From: Archangium gephyra
Lineage (GTDB): Bacteria; Myxococcota; Myxococcia; Myxococcales; Myxococcaceae
DNA: 64,000 bases
Assembly: GCF_001027285.1 (NCBI RefSeq)
Contig: NZ_CP011509.1
Span: 7,402,501 to 7,466,500 of the forward strand
Direction: 5' to 3'
The translations under genes and the position numbers were made by a program. Positions 12,641 through 23,135 of the stretch are shown here, in pieces (position 1 is the first letter of the stretch; the number at the start of each line of letters is the position of its first letter). The notes beneath the pieces are model-generated. The model was given only the letters and a program-made list of their open reading frames with translations, was not told the DNA's origin and searched no databases.

Positions 12641-12673
12641 GCGCTCCCAGTCTCGGCGCACCGGGACAACCGG

Positions 12674-13231
12674 TCAAGGAATGCGGAAGAGACTGACGAG
12701 CGTGTCCCCGAACCGGCGCTGATCCACCCGCTCGAAGCCCTCATGGGACTCGGGGGCCGCCTCCCGCTTGTCGTGCTCGACGACCACCGTGCCCCCGGGG
12801 GCCAGCACCTTGCTCCGGGCGATGGCCTCCAGCACCGTCTCCACCACCCGGGCGGCGTACGGCGGGTCCGCGAAGATGAGCTCGAACCTGTCCCCCCGGC
12901 GGCCGAGCAGCTCGAGCGCCCGCTCCACCGGCTGCGCGAGGATCTCCACCCGGGCGCCGAAGCCCAGCGTGTCCGTGTTCGTCCGGCAGAGCGCCAGCGC
13001 CTCGCGATCCGAGTCCACCAGCACGGCCCGGGGGGCCCCTCGCGAGACGGACTCGAGGCCCAGCGCCCCCGTCCCCGCGTAGAGATCCAACACCTTCTGC
13101 TCCTCCAGCCACTGGCCGAGCACGTTGAAGATCGTCTCGCGCACCCGGTCCGCCGTGGGGCGGATGTGCTTCGAGGTGGCCTTGGGGCCCGCCAGCGCCC
13201 GCCCTTTCGCACTGCCCGCGACAATCCGCAT
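12674..13231 (-). CDS. rsmD: 16S rRNA (guanine(966)-N2)-methyltransferase
   Basis: SAM-dependent methyltransferase acting on the 30S ribosomal subunit. 185 residues. The N-terminus MRIVAGSAKGRAL, the RPTADRVRETIFN segment, the SAM-binding VLDLYAGTGALGLE and the catalytic motif FADPPY (the D/NPPY of base N-methylases) are all present. The start ATG at 13231 shares one base with the stop of the preceding gene (TGATG), indicating translational coupling. An in-frame extension upstream exists but would run through the preceding gene in another frame. coaD follows. Confidence 0.95.
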   Translation of the reverse strand: MRIVAGSAKGRALAGPKATSKHIRPTADRVRETIFNVLGQWLEEQKVLDLYAGTGALGLESVSRGAPRAVLVDSDREALALCRTNTDTLGFGARVEILAQPVERALELLGRRGDRFELIFADPPYAARVVETVLEAIARSKVLAPGGTVVVEHDKREAAPESHEGFERVDQRRFGDTLVSLFRIP

Positions 13232-14286
13232 CAGTCGCCCCACTTCTCCGCCAGGAAGAGCATCGACTTCCACCCCGTCCGCGACGCGCCCAGCGCCGCC
13301 AGCACCTCGCAGGCCTCGGCGAACGTCAGCGCCTCCAGCCGCGCCGCCTCCTGCGCCTCCAACGCCGGAAGCTGCGCGCCCATCACCCCGAGCAGCTCCC
13401 CCGCTCCCAGTCCGGCCTTCTCCGCCTTCTGCTCCAGGCTCGTGCGCACCGGCTCCGGGTACGCGGCGAGCGCCAGCCGCTCGAAGGGCGCCGCGCACTC
13501 CACCTTCTTCACCCCCGCCGCCACGTACGTCGGCAGCACCCGCGCCGAGCGCCGTCCCGCCTCCCCCACCGACACCCCCACCCCGTGCTGCCCCGCCAGC
13601 TCCACGAGGCTCTGGAGGAACTGCACGTCCTGATCCTCCTCGCCCAGCAGGGCCGCGGACACGCGCAGGAAGCGCACCGCCAGGCCCTGCCGCTGCAGGC
13701 CCTCCAACAAGGCCTGGGCGCCGTCCAGCTCACTGCCCTCGGCGCCCGCGGGCAACGACACCTCCAGCGCCAGCTCGCGCTCCAGCACCGGCACGGACAG
13801 CTGCCGCACCGCCTCCGCCGCCTCGTCCGCCTCCAGCCGTGTCACGTCCAGCGACACCAGCGAGAAGCCCGCGTCCACCAGGCGGAAGATGCCCTCCTGG
13901 AGTTGCTCCAGCGTCTCCGGCTCCGCTCTCGGCACCCGTACCGGCCCCGCCTGCAGGAAGACGGGACGCGTGTGGCCATCCGCCTCCGCCACCTCCTGCA
14001 CCGCGGCCATGAAGCGCTCGGCGGCGCCCCGGTCCGCCAACGGATGCGGGCACATCAGCCCCAGCACCGCGTCCTCGCCCCGCGCCGCCGCCAGCAGCCC
14101 CGGCAACATCGGCCGCACGGGCACGGGCACGCAGGGCAGCGCCGCCGGTACCCCCTCGAGCGCCGCGAGCAGCTCGCGCGGGTTGAGCACGGGCAGCCGC
14201 GAGCGTGTCCCCAGCCGCGCCACCACGCTCGTCGGCCTCAGCGTCAGCACCTTGTCGAGCACGTTCATCCGGGGAACGAGGATCAT
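13231..14286 (-). CDS. Unknown protein, possibly TIM-barrel-like, coupled to rsmD
   Basis: 351 residues, no signal peptide or membrane segment. Strand/helix alternation with strand ends such as LGLMCPHP, PVFLQAGP, FSLVSLDVTRLE, LALEVSLPAG, VGVSVGEAG and KKVECAA resembles the barrel of class II aldolase-like proteins. I see no zinc-ligand set I would trust, so it may be a degenerate or non-catalytic barrel. The stop overlaps the rsmD start by one base, so the two are translated together. The start may instead be the ATG at 14268, which drops six residues. Function unknown. Confidence 0.78.
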   Translation of the reverse strand: MILVPRMNVLDKVLTLRPTSVVARLGTRSRLPVLNPRELLAALEGVPAALPCVPVPVRPMLPGLLAAARGEDAVLGLMCPHPLADRGAAERFMAAVQEVAEADGHTRPVFLQAGPVRVPRAEPETLEQLQEGIFRLVDAGFSLVSLDVTRLEADEAAEAVRQLSVPVLERELALEVSLPAGAEGSELDGAQALLEGLQRQGLAVRFLRVSAALLGEEDQDVQFLQSLVELAGQHGVGVSVGEAGRRSARVLPTYVAAGVKKVECAAPFERLALAAYPEPVRTSLEQKAEKAGLGAGELLGVMGAQLPALEAQEAARLEALTFAEACEVLAALGASRTGWKSMLFLAEKWGD

Positions 14287-14367
14287 CCGCTCCAGAGGCG
14301 GGCCGCAAGCGCGATGTCGGGATTTTCGTTCAACCCCACACCCGGCGCGCCTCCAGGGGGATGGGTG

Positions 14368-15690
14368 TCAGGGCGCCGCGCAGCCCAGGGTGGTGGACAC
14401 GCTGAGCGGTGTGGACGTGCGCACGAGGCTCTTCGTCACCACCCTCACGTCGGACACCGCCACGCTGGCGCCCTCGGTGTACTCCGTCTTTGCTTCGACG
14501 GGGGTGAAGGCGGCACGGGTCGGCGCCTGGACGCAGCCGGCCCCCTTGGGGAAGACCTGGAGCAGCGACAGCTCCGGGCCCGACAGGGAGAAGGAGAAGG
14601 TCGAGCCCTCGGGCCCAGGCGCCACATGGAGGCCCGCGTACCGTGCATCCAGGAAGGAGCCATCGGCGCCAAACCGGGCGAGCACATGCGTGCGCACGTC
14701 GGAGCCGAGCACGCCACTGGTCGCCACGAAGGACATCCACGTGTCCTCGCCCATGGGGACCAGGGAGTGGCCGCTGCCGAACTGGAGCGGCGCCTCGGTG
14801 CTGCCCGTCGAGGTGGCCACCTTCTGCCGGAGCTCGGCGCGGCTCATCTTCTGGAGCCGGCCCGAGGCATCGAACGTCGTGAGCACGAAGGGGCTCAGCA
14901 CGGCCACGTTGTCACTGCGCGTGGAGTCGTTGCCCAGCCCCACGAGCAACGACCCGTCAGCCAGGACGCGAAGGCCCGCGAGGCTGTGGCCCTGGGCGGG
15001 CCCCGGGGAGGCGAAGCTCTTCCACGCCACCGTGCCGTCCAGGGAGAACTTCGTCAGGCCGATGCCCGACATGCGGCCCCCCAGCCCCAGGGGCACGCCC
15101 GCGGCGACGAAGCCATCGCCCGCCGGAATCACGTGCACCGCGGGAATGGTCTTTGCCCACAGAGGCGTCAGCAGTGCGTCCACCCGCATCAGGTTGCCCG
15201 CGGCGAGCAACAGCCCGCCGTCGTCGAGCACCAGGGCGCGGCCGGGCGCGAGATCGTACTCGACGGCGCGCTCCACTGTTCCATCCTCCCCCTTGAGCCG
15301 CAGCACCCGGAGCGAACCGGGGTAGGAGTCACCGGCGAGGACGAACACCGCGCCATCCGGCCCCGCCAGGACTTGTGCTGGAACGGTCCTCTCGTCGATG
15401 CGCACGGCCCACTTCGGCTTCATCGAGGAGTCGAGGCGGATGACCGCGAGGTCGCTGTTGTAGCCCTTGTCGTCCGCCAGCAGCGCCGACAGCACCACGT
15501 CCCCGCCCGGCAGCGCGGTGATGACGCCATTGCGGTACTCGACGTAGAACCGCGAGTCGTTCAGCGTCAGCGTGGCCGCGGTGTTCTCCCGGGGAACCAC
15601 ACCACCGCCTCCCCCGCCCCCACCGCCGCTGAGCCCACAGGCCGTCAGCACCAGCAACAAGGCACCACACATCCACCGCGCACGCATCAT
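14368..15690 (-). CDS. Lipoprotein with beta-propeller-like repeats
   Basis: 440 residues. Lipoprotein signal with lipobox LTAC (Cys18), then a run of glycines that acts as a linker. The rest alternates strand-rich units built around phrases like LAGPDGAVFVLAG, LDDGGLLLAAG, IPAGDGFVAAG and LADGSLLVGLG. This spacing is typical of propeller blades in secreted myxobacterial surface proteins. GGGGGA lies about 6 bases before the tandem ATGATG at 15690/15687. It starts 23 bases after the porin stop on the same strand, so the two likely form an operon. No catalytic motif seen. Confidence 0.82.
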   Translation of the reverse strand: MMRARWMCGALLLVLTACGLSGGGGGGGGGVVPRENTAATLTLNDSRFYVEYRNGVITALPGGDVVLSALLADDKGYNSDLAVIRLDSSMKPKWAVRIDERTVPAQVLAGPDGAVFVLAGDSYPGSLRVLRLKGEDGTVERAVEYDLAPGRALVLDDGGLLLAAGNLMRVDALLTPLWAKTIPAVHVIPAGDGFVAAGVPLGLGGRMSGIGLTKFSLDGTVAWKSFASPGPAQGHSLAGLRVLADGSLLVGLGNDSTRSDNVAVLSPFVLTTFDASGRLQKMSRAELRQKVATSTGSTEAPLQFGSGHSLVPMGEDTWMSFVATSGVLGSDVRTHVLARFGADGSFLDARYAGLHVAPGPEGSTFSFSLSGPELSLLQVFPKGAGCVQAPTRAAFTPVEAKTEYTEGASVAVSDVRVVTKSLVRTSTPLSVSTTLGCAAP

Positions 15691-15713
15691 GTCCGTTCCC
15701 CCAGGTACGGGTA

Positions 15714-17066
15714 TCAGAACCACCACTCTACCTGGGCGCCCAGGTAGTGTCCGATACGCGTGGGGCCAACGGTCTGGAGGAAGGGCGAGACGAGCCCCCT
15801 CACGGCGTCCCGGTCATAGAAGACCACCGTATAGAAGAGCCGGAAGTGGGGCCGGGCGAAGACGCTGAGCTCTCCAGTGGGGACGATGGCGGGCATGAGC
15901 GTCAGCTTCACCGCCGTGGCGAGCGGGCCCGGGCCCACCGTCAGTCCCTGGAAGCTCGCCTCCTGGATGAGGTGGAACATCTTGCTCAGATACCAGGTGC
16001 CACGGGCGCCCACCGCGAAGTCCACGGTCTCGTCCTCGGCCTTCCCGCTCCCGCCCTGGCCGTAGTGGAAGATGCCATAGCCGTTGAAGCTGTAGCGGGG
16101 ACCGAGGTCGATGAGCAGATGCTCCACCACCTCGACGCCCACCGCGCCGGCATACCGGCCATGGGCATCGGGCGCGCCAAAGGTGCTCCAGGTCTGCCCG
16201 CCCCCGGCCCCGCCATTGGCGATGCCTCGGCCATAGCGCACCGCGAGCTCATTGAAGCCCCGGGCGCCCAGATCCAGGCGGCCCTTGATGCCCAGCACCC
16301 AGCCCAGGTCCGAGAGCCGCGCGGGCGAGCCGTCCGAGAGCCGGGCCGAGGAGGCCGGGAGCAGGTGCAGCTCCGCCAGCAGGTGCGTCTCGAAGCGCTC
16401 GTGGAGCTCGTGCACGTACTGGCCCACGAAGACGGTGCGCTGGCGGCGCGTCTCGCCCTCGCCATCCCCGTCCAGGTCCACGTTGTACAGCGCGTTGCTC
16501 TCCGAGGTGCGCAGCAGCACGGCCACGTCCAGGCGGCGGTACTGCACCCCCACGCCCTGCCCGGTCAGATTGTTGAAGTAGTAGAAGTCGGAGATGTGCA
16601 CGTCGGTGCCGCGGTAGAAGCGGGCGCCCGCCCAGACCTTCAGCTCCGGGAGCAGGAAGTTGCCGGCCTCCACGTAGGCCTGGAACAGCTCGATGCGCAG
16701 CGTCCGGGCGAAGTCGGAGCTGAAGGCGCTCATGATCAGCCCGTTGCCGGAGAGCAGGGCCGGCGTCATCACCAGGCGGACGAAGGCATCATCCAGATCC
16801 TGCGGCGGAGGAATCAGGTGGAGCGCGACGGTCGGCTCCAGGTAGTCCCCCTCCTCCAGGCGGCCGCCGAGAGGCCCTCCCGTCAGGTTGAGCCGCCTGC
16901 CCTGGATGAAGTCGCCCTGGGGCGTCCAGGCCAGCCCCATGCGGCCGTACATGGACAGCCGCAGCCGATCCGCCAGCAGGTCCGCCCGAGCCCCTGGCGC
17001 GGCCAGCACCAGCGCCACGGCAAGCCATCCCACGAGCCCGGATCCGCACCTTCGGAGCACCGTCAC
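15714..17066 (-). CDS. Outer-membrane porin, maltoporin (LamB)-like
   Basis: 450 residues with a Sec signal peptide (about 27 residues, ending GARA) and a long series of short amphipathic strands ending in a terminal aromatic (VEWWF), as in outer-membrane beta-barrels. The region WYLSKMFHLIQEASFQG and the barrel organisation resemble LamB-family carbohydrate porins, which pass sugars across the outer membrane. The substrate is unknown. The start is set at GTG 17066 because AGGAGG stands 5 bases upstream and the signal peptide begins there; the longer ORF adds 32 residues unlike a signal sequence. It is followed by the propeller-like lipoprotein. Confidence 0.8.
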   Translation of the reverse strand: MTVLRRCGSGLVGWLAVALVLAAPGARADLLADRLRLSMYGRMGLAWTPQGDFIQGRRLNLTGGPLGGRLEEGDYLEPTVALHLIPPPQDLDDAFVRLVMTPALLSGNGLIMSAFSSDFARTLRIELFQAYVEAGNFLLPELKVWAGARFYRGTDVHISDFYYFNNLTGQGVGVQYRRLDVAVLLRTSESNALYNVDLDGDGEGETRRQRTVFVGQYVHELHERFETHLLAELHLLPASSARLSDGSPARLSDLGWVLGIKGRLDLGARGFNELAVRYGRGIANGGAGGGQTWSTFGAPDAHGRYAGAVGVEVVEHLLIDLGPRYSFNGYGIFHYGQGGSGKAEDETVDFAVGARGTWYLSKMFHLIQEASFQGLTVGPGPLATAVKLTLMPAIVPTGELSVFARPHFRLFYTVVFYDRDAVRGLVSPFLQTVGPTRIGHYLGAQVEWWF

Positions 17067-17268
17067 CAAGGCCTCCTGCGTGCGGTGTCCCCCGGCGCTC
17101 CGGCCCTGGGCCACCACACCCGTCGTTTCCGGCATGCTGTATCCGGACAGCGACGACATCACCCCCTCAGACGAGGCTCTGTGCGGCCTTCAACGTCCGG
17201 GGAGCGTCATCGCCTCGCGGAGGCCCGCTCGTGTTGGCGGCCTCACGGCGGCGGACAGAGGGAGTGGC

Positions 17269-18258
17269 TCAGTGCACCTCGCCCTGGTGGGCGTAGGTCT
17301 CGCTCTCGATCTGGATGGTGGTGTGATCGATCCCGAACCGCTCGAAGAGCTCGTGCTTGGCCGCGGTGAGGATGTCGTCGTTGTTGCAGACCATCGGATC
17401 CTGGACCACCAGGTGGGCCGACAGCGCGTGCATCCCGCTGGCGATGGTCCACACGTGCAGGTCGTGCACGTCGCGCACGCCCTCCACCTTCAGCAACAGC
17501 TCCTTCACCACGGACAGGTCCACGTGCGACGGCACCGCCTCCAGCAGCACGTCCACCGCGTCGCGCACCAGCCGCAGCGCGCCCACGACGATCACCACCG
17601 AGATGAGCACCGAGATGAGCGGGTCCACCATGTACCAGCCCGTCAGGTACATCACCCCGGCGCCGATCAGCACGCCCACGCTGGAGAGCGCGTCACCCAG
17701 CACGTGCAGGAAGGCCCCGCGCACGTTCATCGAGTGCGAGCGGTGCAGGAAGCCGAGCGCTCCCAGGTTGGCCACCAGGCCCACCGTGGCCACCACCGCC
17801 ATGGGGCCCAGCTTCACCTCGGCCGGGGCGCGCACCCGCTCCCAGGCCTCCACCAGGATGAAGCCGGTGATGCCCAGCAGCAGCACGCCGTTGAGCAGCG
17901 CGCTGAGGATCTCCATGCGGTAATAGCCGTACGTCTTCTTCAGGTCCGCCGGCTTGCCCGAGAACCACAGCGCCAGCAGGCTCAGCCCCAGCGCGCTCAC
18001 GTCCGTGAGCATGTGGCCCGCGTCGGACATCAACGCCAGCGAGTTGGTGAGGTAGCCCCCCACCGCCTCCGCCACCGCGATCGTCCCCGTCAGCACCAGG
18101 GCGAACAGCAGCCGCGTCCGGTCCTTCCGCCGCTCCTCCTTCAAGGAAGGATGCAGGCGCTTCGCCGGTTTCCCGTGACCGTGCCCCTCGCACGCCTCGC
18201 CGTGGGCGTGATCATGGTCATGACCCGATGCGCCATGCGTGTGGGGAGAGGTAGTCAC
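17269..18258 (-). CDS. Cation diffusion facilitator, zinc exporter type (CzcD/ZitB-like)
   Basis: Inner-membrane proton-coupled exporter of Zn2+ (possibly Co2+ or Cd2+). About 329 residues with a His-rich N-terminus (HTHGASGHDHDHAHGE and GHGHG) and six predicted membrane segments. The metal-site pairs are SDAGHMLTD in TM2 and HVLGDALSS in TM5. A C-terminal cytosolic ferredoxin-like domain contains HDLHVWTIASG. The start is uncertain: GTG 18258 begins right at the His-rich tail, while ATG 18321 would add 21 residues. It is divergent from the sigma-54 activator across about 110 bases, so shared control is possible. Confidence 0.93.
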   Translation of the reverse strand: MTTSPHTHGASGHDHDHAHGEACEGHGHGKPAKRLHPSLKEERRKDRTRLLFALVLTGTIAVAEAVGGYLTNSLALMSDAGHMLTDVSALGLSLLALWFSGKPADLKKTYGYYRMEILSALLNGVLLLGITGFILVEAWERVRAPAEVKLGPMAVVATVGLVANLGALGFLHRSHSMNVRGAFLHVLGDALSSVGVLIGAGVMYLTGWYMVDPLISVLISVVIVVGALRLVRDAVDVLLEAVPSHVDLSVVKELLLKVEGVRDVHDLHVWTIASGMHALSAHLVVQDPMVCNNDDILTAAKHELFERFGIDHTTIQIESETYAHQGEVH

Positions 18259-18369
18259 GAGCGGATGATGTGCGAACGCAGATCCACGGAGAAGCACCAA
18301 ACGGCTAGAGTCCGAAAACATCGCAGGTTCAAGGTTTTTCCCCTGTTGAACCTCCCCAAGGCACGGCAG

Positions 18370-19956
<1,587 letters not shown>

Positions 19957-19960
19957 GCAC

Positions 19961-20911
19961 ATGAGCCACTATTTCCGGCAGGACTTCCTCACCGTGCCCG
20001 ATGGGGCCTCGCTGTACTACCAGGTGCAGGGTGAGGGCGAGCCGGGGATGGTGTTGTGCGACGGCCTGGGCTGCGACGGCTTCGTCTGGAAGTACCTCGC
20101 GCCCTACCTGGAGCAGCGCTACCGGGTGCTGCGCTGGCACTACCGGGGCCATGGGCGCTCGGGGCTGCCCCGGGAGCGCCAGCGCATTGGCATGCTCTAC
20201 ACCTGCGATGACCTCAACCGGGTCATGGACGCGGCGGGCATCGACCAGGCCGTGCTCTTCGCCCACTCCATGGGGGTGCAGGTGGCGCTCGAGTTCCACC
20301 GCCGCTACGCCCACCGCGTGAAGGGGCTCGTCCTCATCTGCGGCAGCTACGGCACCCCGCTGGATACCTTCCACGACGGCGACTGGCTCAAGCGGCTCTT
20401 CCCCCTCATCCGCTTCACCGTGGAGCGCTTCCCCCAGCCCGCCGCCCGGCTGACCCGCACCCTGCTGAGCACCGAGCTGGCCATGCAGGTGGCCCTGTCC
20501 GTGGAGCTCAACCGATCCCTGCTGGCCAAGAACGATCTCGTTCCCTACTTCACCCATCTGGCCAACATGGATCCGGTGGTCTTCGTGCGGACCCTGGAGT
20601 CCGCCGCCCACCACAGCGCGTGGGATCACCTGCCCCATGTGGACGTGCCCACCCTCATCGTCGCGGGTGAGCACGACAAGTTCACCCCGGCGTGGCTCTC
20701 GCGGCGCATGGCCGCCCACATCCCGGACGCCGAGTTCATGATGGTGCCCCAGGGCACCCATGCCGCCCCCCTGGAGCACCGCGAGCTGGTGGAGCTCCGG
20801 GTGGAGCGCTTCCTGCGAGAGCATCTGCCCGCCTCGCCGCCCGCTCCCCTCTCCGCTCACCGGGAGAGCGAGGGGGATCTGCTGCTGGATGTGGCCGCCT
20901 CGCCCACCTGA
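19961..20911 (+). CDS. Alpha/beta hydrolase
   Basis: 316-residue alpha/beta-hydrolase-fold protein. The catalytic triad is visible: nucleophile Ser103 in AHSMG, Asp239 in AGEHDKF and His267 in QGTHAAPLEH. The oxyanion-side motif is CDGLGCDGFVW. There is no signal peptide. It starts 4 bases after the stop of the sigma-54 activator, so the two are almost certainly co-transcribed; the hydrolase may make or remove the activator's ligand, but that is inference. Family relatives include esterases, haloperoxidase-like proteins and C-C hydrolases; the substrate cannot be told. Confidence 0.9.
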   Translation: MSHYFRQDFLTVPDGASLYYQVQGEGEPGMVLCDGLGCDGFVWKYLAPYLEQRYRVLRWHYRGHGRSGLPRERQRIGMLYTCDDLNRVMDAAGIDQAVLFAHSMGVQVALEFHRRYAHRVKGLVLICGSYGTPLDTFHDGDWLKRLFPLIRFTVERFPQPAARLTRTLLSTELAMQVALSVELNRSLLAKNDLVPYFTHLANMDPVVFVRTLESAAHHSAWDHLPHVDVPTLIVAGEHDKFTPAWLSRRMAAHIPDAEFMMVPQGTHAAPLEHRELVELRVERFLREHLPASPPAPLSAHRESEGDLLLDVAASPT

Positions 20912-20967
20912 CAGGTAGGTAGGAGGGGGGCTGGACTGGCCGTCCGCTCTTCTTTCTTGCAGCCACG

Positions 20968-20996
20968 TTGCAGTGTGGACACCCCCGGCATATAAG
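20968..20996 (+). promoter_or_regulatory. Sigma-70-type promoter of typA
   Basis: TTGCAG at 20968-20973 and TATAAG at 20991-20996 with a 17-base spacer, about 110 bases before the typA ATG. Both hexamers differ from consensus by a single base or two at optimal spacing, in an otherwise GC-rich region. The long leader suggests post-transcriptional control is possible. Confidence 0.6.
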
Positions 20997-21108
20997 CGCC
21001 CGCCCTCAGCGTTCCTGTGAAGTTCACACAGGGTCCCCCGCGGGGCCTGGGCGTCTTGCCCATCCACGATTTTCTCAGCCGGAGGACGCAGCTCCGGCTC
21101 ACCTCGAC

Positions 21109-22950
21109 ATGATTGCCCGAGAGAACATCCGTAACGTCGCCATCGTCGCCCACGTCGACCATGGCAAGACCACCCTCGTTGACCACATGCTCCGCCAGGC
21201 GGGCATCTTCCGCAGCAACGAAGCCGTGACCGAGCGGGTCATGGACTCGAACGACCTCGAGCGAGAGAAGGGCATCACCATTCTCGCGAAGAACACGGCC
21301 GTTACCTACAAGGGCAAGCAGATCAACATCATCGACACCCCGGGCCACGCGGACTTCGGCGGTGAGGTGGAGCGCGGCCTGCGCTTGGTGGATGGAGTGA
21401 TCCTCCTGGTGGACGCGGCCGAAGGCCCCCTGCCCCAGACGCGCTTCGTGCTCACCAAGGCGCTGGCCATGGGCCTGAAGACGGTGCTCGTCATCAACAA
21501 GATCGACCGCCAGGACGCCCGTCCCAAGGAGATCCTGGATCTGGTCTACTCGCTCTACATCGACCTGGGCGCGGACGACACCCAGCTCGAGTTCCCCGTG
21601 CTCTACACGGTCGCCCGCCAGGGGCAGAGCTCGCCCTCGCTGGAGAAGCCGGGCACGAGCCTGGAGCCGCTGTTCGAGGCCATCCTCTCGCACATCTCGC
21701 CCCCGCCGGCGCCGACGCAGGAGCCGCTGCAGCTCCTGGTGGCCAACCTGGACTACGACGACTACGTGGGCCGCCTCGCGGTGGGCCGCGTCCAGGCCGG
21801 CCGCCTGACGGCCAACATGCCCGTGGCCGTCATGCGGGACGGTGGCAAGGTGGAGCAGGGCAAGATCGTGAAGCTCTACGGCTTCCAGGGTCTCAAGCGC
21901 ACGGAGATCGCGGACGCCGGCCCTGGAGAGATCGTCTCCATCGCGGGCATCGAGGCCATCTCCATCGGCGACACCATCGCCGACGTGGAGAAGCCGGTGG
22001 CCCTGCCGCGCATCACCGTGGACGAGCCCACGATGATGATGATCTTCAAGGTGAACGACGGGCCGCTGGCGGGCAAGGAAGGCAAGTACGTCACCAGCCG
22101 CAACCTGCGCGAGCGCCTGTACCGTGAGGCCTACCGTAACGTGTCCATCCGCGTGGAGGACACGGAGACGCCGGACGCGTTCCGCGTGGTGGGCCGTGGC
22201 GAGCTCCAGCTGGCGGTCATCATCGAGACGATGCGCCGCGAGGGTTACGAGTTGACGGCGTCGAACCCGGAGCCGGTGACGAAGACGATCGACGGCGTGC
22301 TGCACGAGCCGATGGAGCTGATGTTCTGCGACGTGCCCGAGGGCAGCGTGGGCGCGGTGACGGAGCGGCTCGGGCCCCGCAAGGGCCGCATGACGGACAT
22401 GTCGCAGCTGGGCGGCGGGCGGACGCGCCTGGTGTTCCGCATTCCGGCGCGTGGCCTCATCGGCTTCCGCTCGGAGTTCCTCACCATCACGCGTGGCGAG
22501 GGCATCATGAGCAGCCAGTTCGACGGGTACGAGCCGTGGTTCGGCTACATCCCGAAGCGGGCCAACGGCGCCATCGTGTCGGACCGCATGGGCGAGACGG
22601 TGCCGTACGCGCTCTTCAGCATCCAGGAGCGTGGCCACCTGTTCGTCGGTGCCGGCGTGACGATCTACGAGGGGATGATCATCGGCGAGCACGTGCACCC
22701 GTCGGAGCTGAACGTGAACGCGTGCCGCGAGAAGAAGCTGACGAACATCCGCGCGGCTGGCCGCGACGAGAACGTCATCCTCACCCCGCCGCGCGAGATG
22801 GGGCTGGAGAAGGCGCTCGAGTGGATCGCCGACGACGAGCTGGTGGAGGTGACGCCCAAGTCGGTGCGCATGCGCAAGAAGGCGCTGAGCTCGGGCGAGC
22901 GTTACCGCGCCGAGCGTGACCGCAAGCGCGAGGAGCGCAACGAGGCGTAA
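21109..22950 (+). CDS. typA: Ribosome-associated GTPase TypA/BipA
   Basis: Translational GTPase that binds the ribosome and helps 50S assembly and stress adaptation. 613 residues, the family length. G1 AHVDHGKTT (14-22), the G2 threonine in KGITI, G3 [11 protein letters not shown] and G4 NKIDR are all present, followed by domain II, EF-G-like domains III and V and the BipA-specific C-terminal domain ([23 protein letters not shown]). The ORF is open 47 codons upstream, but family alignment places the start at ATG 21109. A good promoter lies about 110 bases upstream and a REP-like palindrome follows the stop. Confidence 0.97.
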   Translation: MIARENIRNVAIVAHVDHGKTTLVDHMLRQAGIFRSNEAVTERVMDSNDLEREKGITILAKNTAVTYKGKQINIIDTPGHADFGGEVERGLRLVDGVILLVDAAEGPLPQTRFVLTKALAMGLKTVLVINKIDRQDARPKEILDLVYSLYIDLGADDTQLEFPVLYTVARQGQSSPSLEKPGTSLEPLFEAILSHISPPPAPTQEPLQLLVANLDYDDYVGRLAVGRVQAGRLTANMPVAVMRDGGKVEQGKIVKLYGFQGLKRTEIADAGPGEIVSIAGIEAISIGDTIADVEKPVALPRITVDEPTMMMIFKVNDGPLAGKEGKYVTSRNLRERLYREAYRNVSIRVEDTETPDAFRVVGRGELQLAVIIETMRREGYELTASNPEPVTKTIDGVLHEPMELMFCDVPEGSVGAVTERLGPRKGRMTDMSQLGGGRTRLVFRIPARGLIGFRSEFLTITRGEGIMSSQFDGYEPWFGYIPKRANGAIVSDRMGETVPYALFSIQERGHLFVGAGVTIYEGMIIGEHVHPSELNVNACREKKLTNIRAAGRDENVILTPPREMGLEKALEWIADDELVEVTPKSVRMRKKALSSGERYRAERDRKREERNEA

Positions 22951-22961
22951 GGCGCAACCTC

Positions 22962-22997
22962 CCCTCTCCCCCCGGGAGAGGGACGGGGTGAGGGTAT
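22962..22997. repeat. REP-like palindrome, copy 2
   Basis: Same arms as the copy at 571: CCCTCTCCC (22962-22970), loop CCC, GGGAGAGGG (22974-22982), then CGGGGTGAGGGTATC. It lies 11 bases after the typA stop, the same offset as copy 1 after argF. Confidence 0.7.
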
Positions 22998-23028
22998 CGA
23001 ACCCCACCGGGTTCCGATCCCGGCTGTG

Positions 23029-23056
23029 TCTCCGCGAGAGGGCCGGGGTGAGGGTC
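23029..23056. repeat. REP-like element, degenerate copy 3
   Basis: Keeps the right half (GAGAGGG plus CGGGGTGAGGGTCT) of the repeats at 571 and 22962, with a decayed left arm (CTCCGC). It forms a tandem with copy 2, about 33 bases apart, between typA and the metallophosphoesterase gene. Confidence 0.55.
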
Positions 23057-23135
23057 TACGAGGCCCCCACCCGCGGCCCTCTTCGCATTGGAAGCAGCGG
23101 CAGCGCCTTCCCGAGCCGGTTACACATCGTGTCCG

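Noticed and set aside
15747-17369. 540-codon frame opposite the porin
   Set aside because: Antisense shadow; the porin on the other strand has a signal peptide, ribosome site and barrel pattern.
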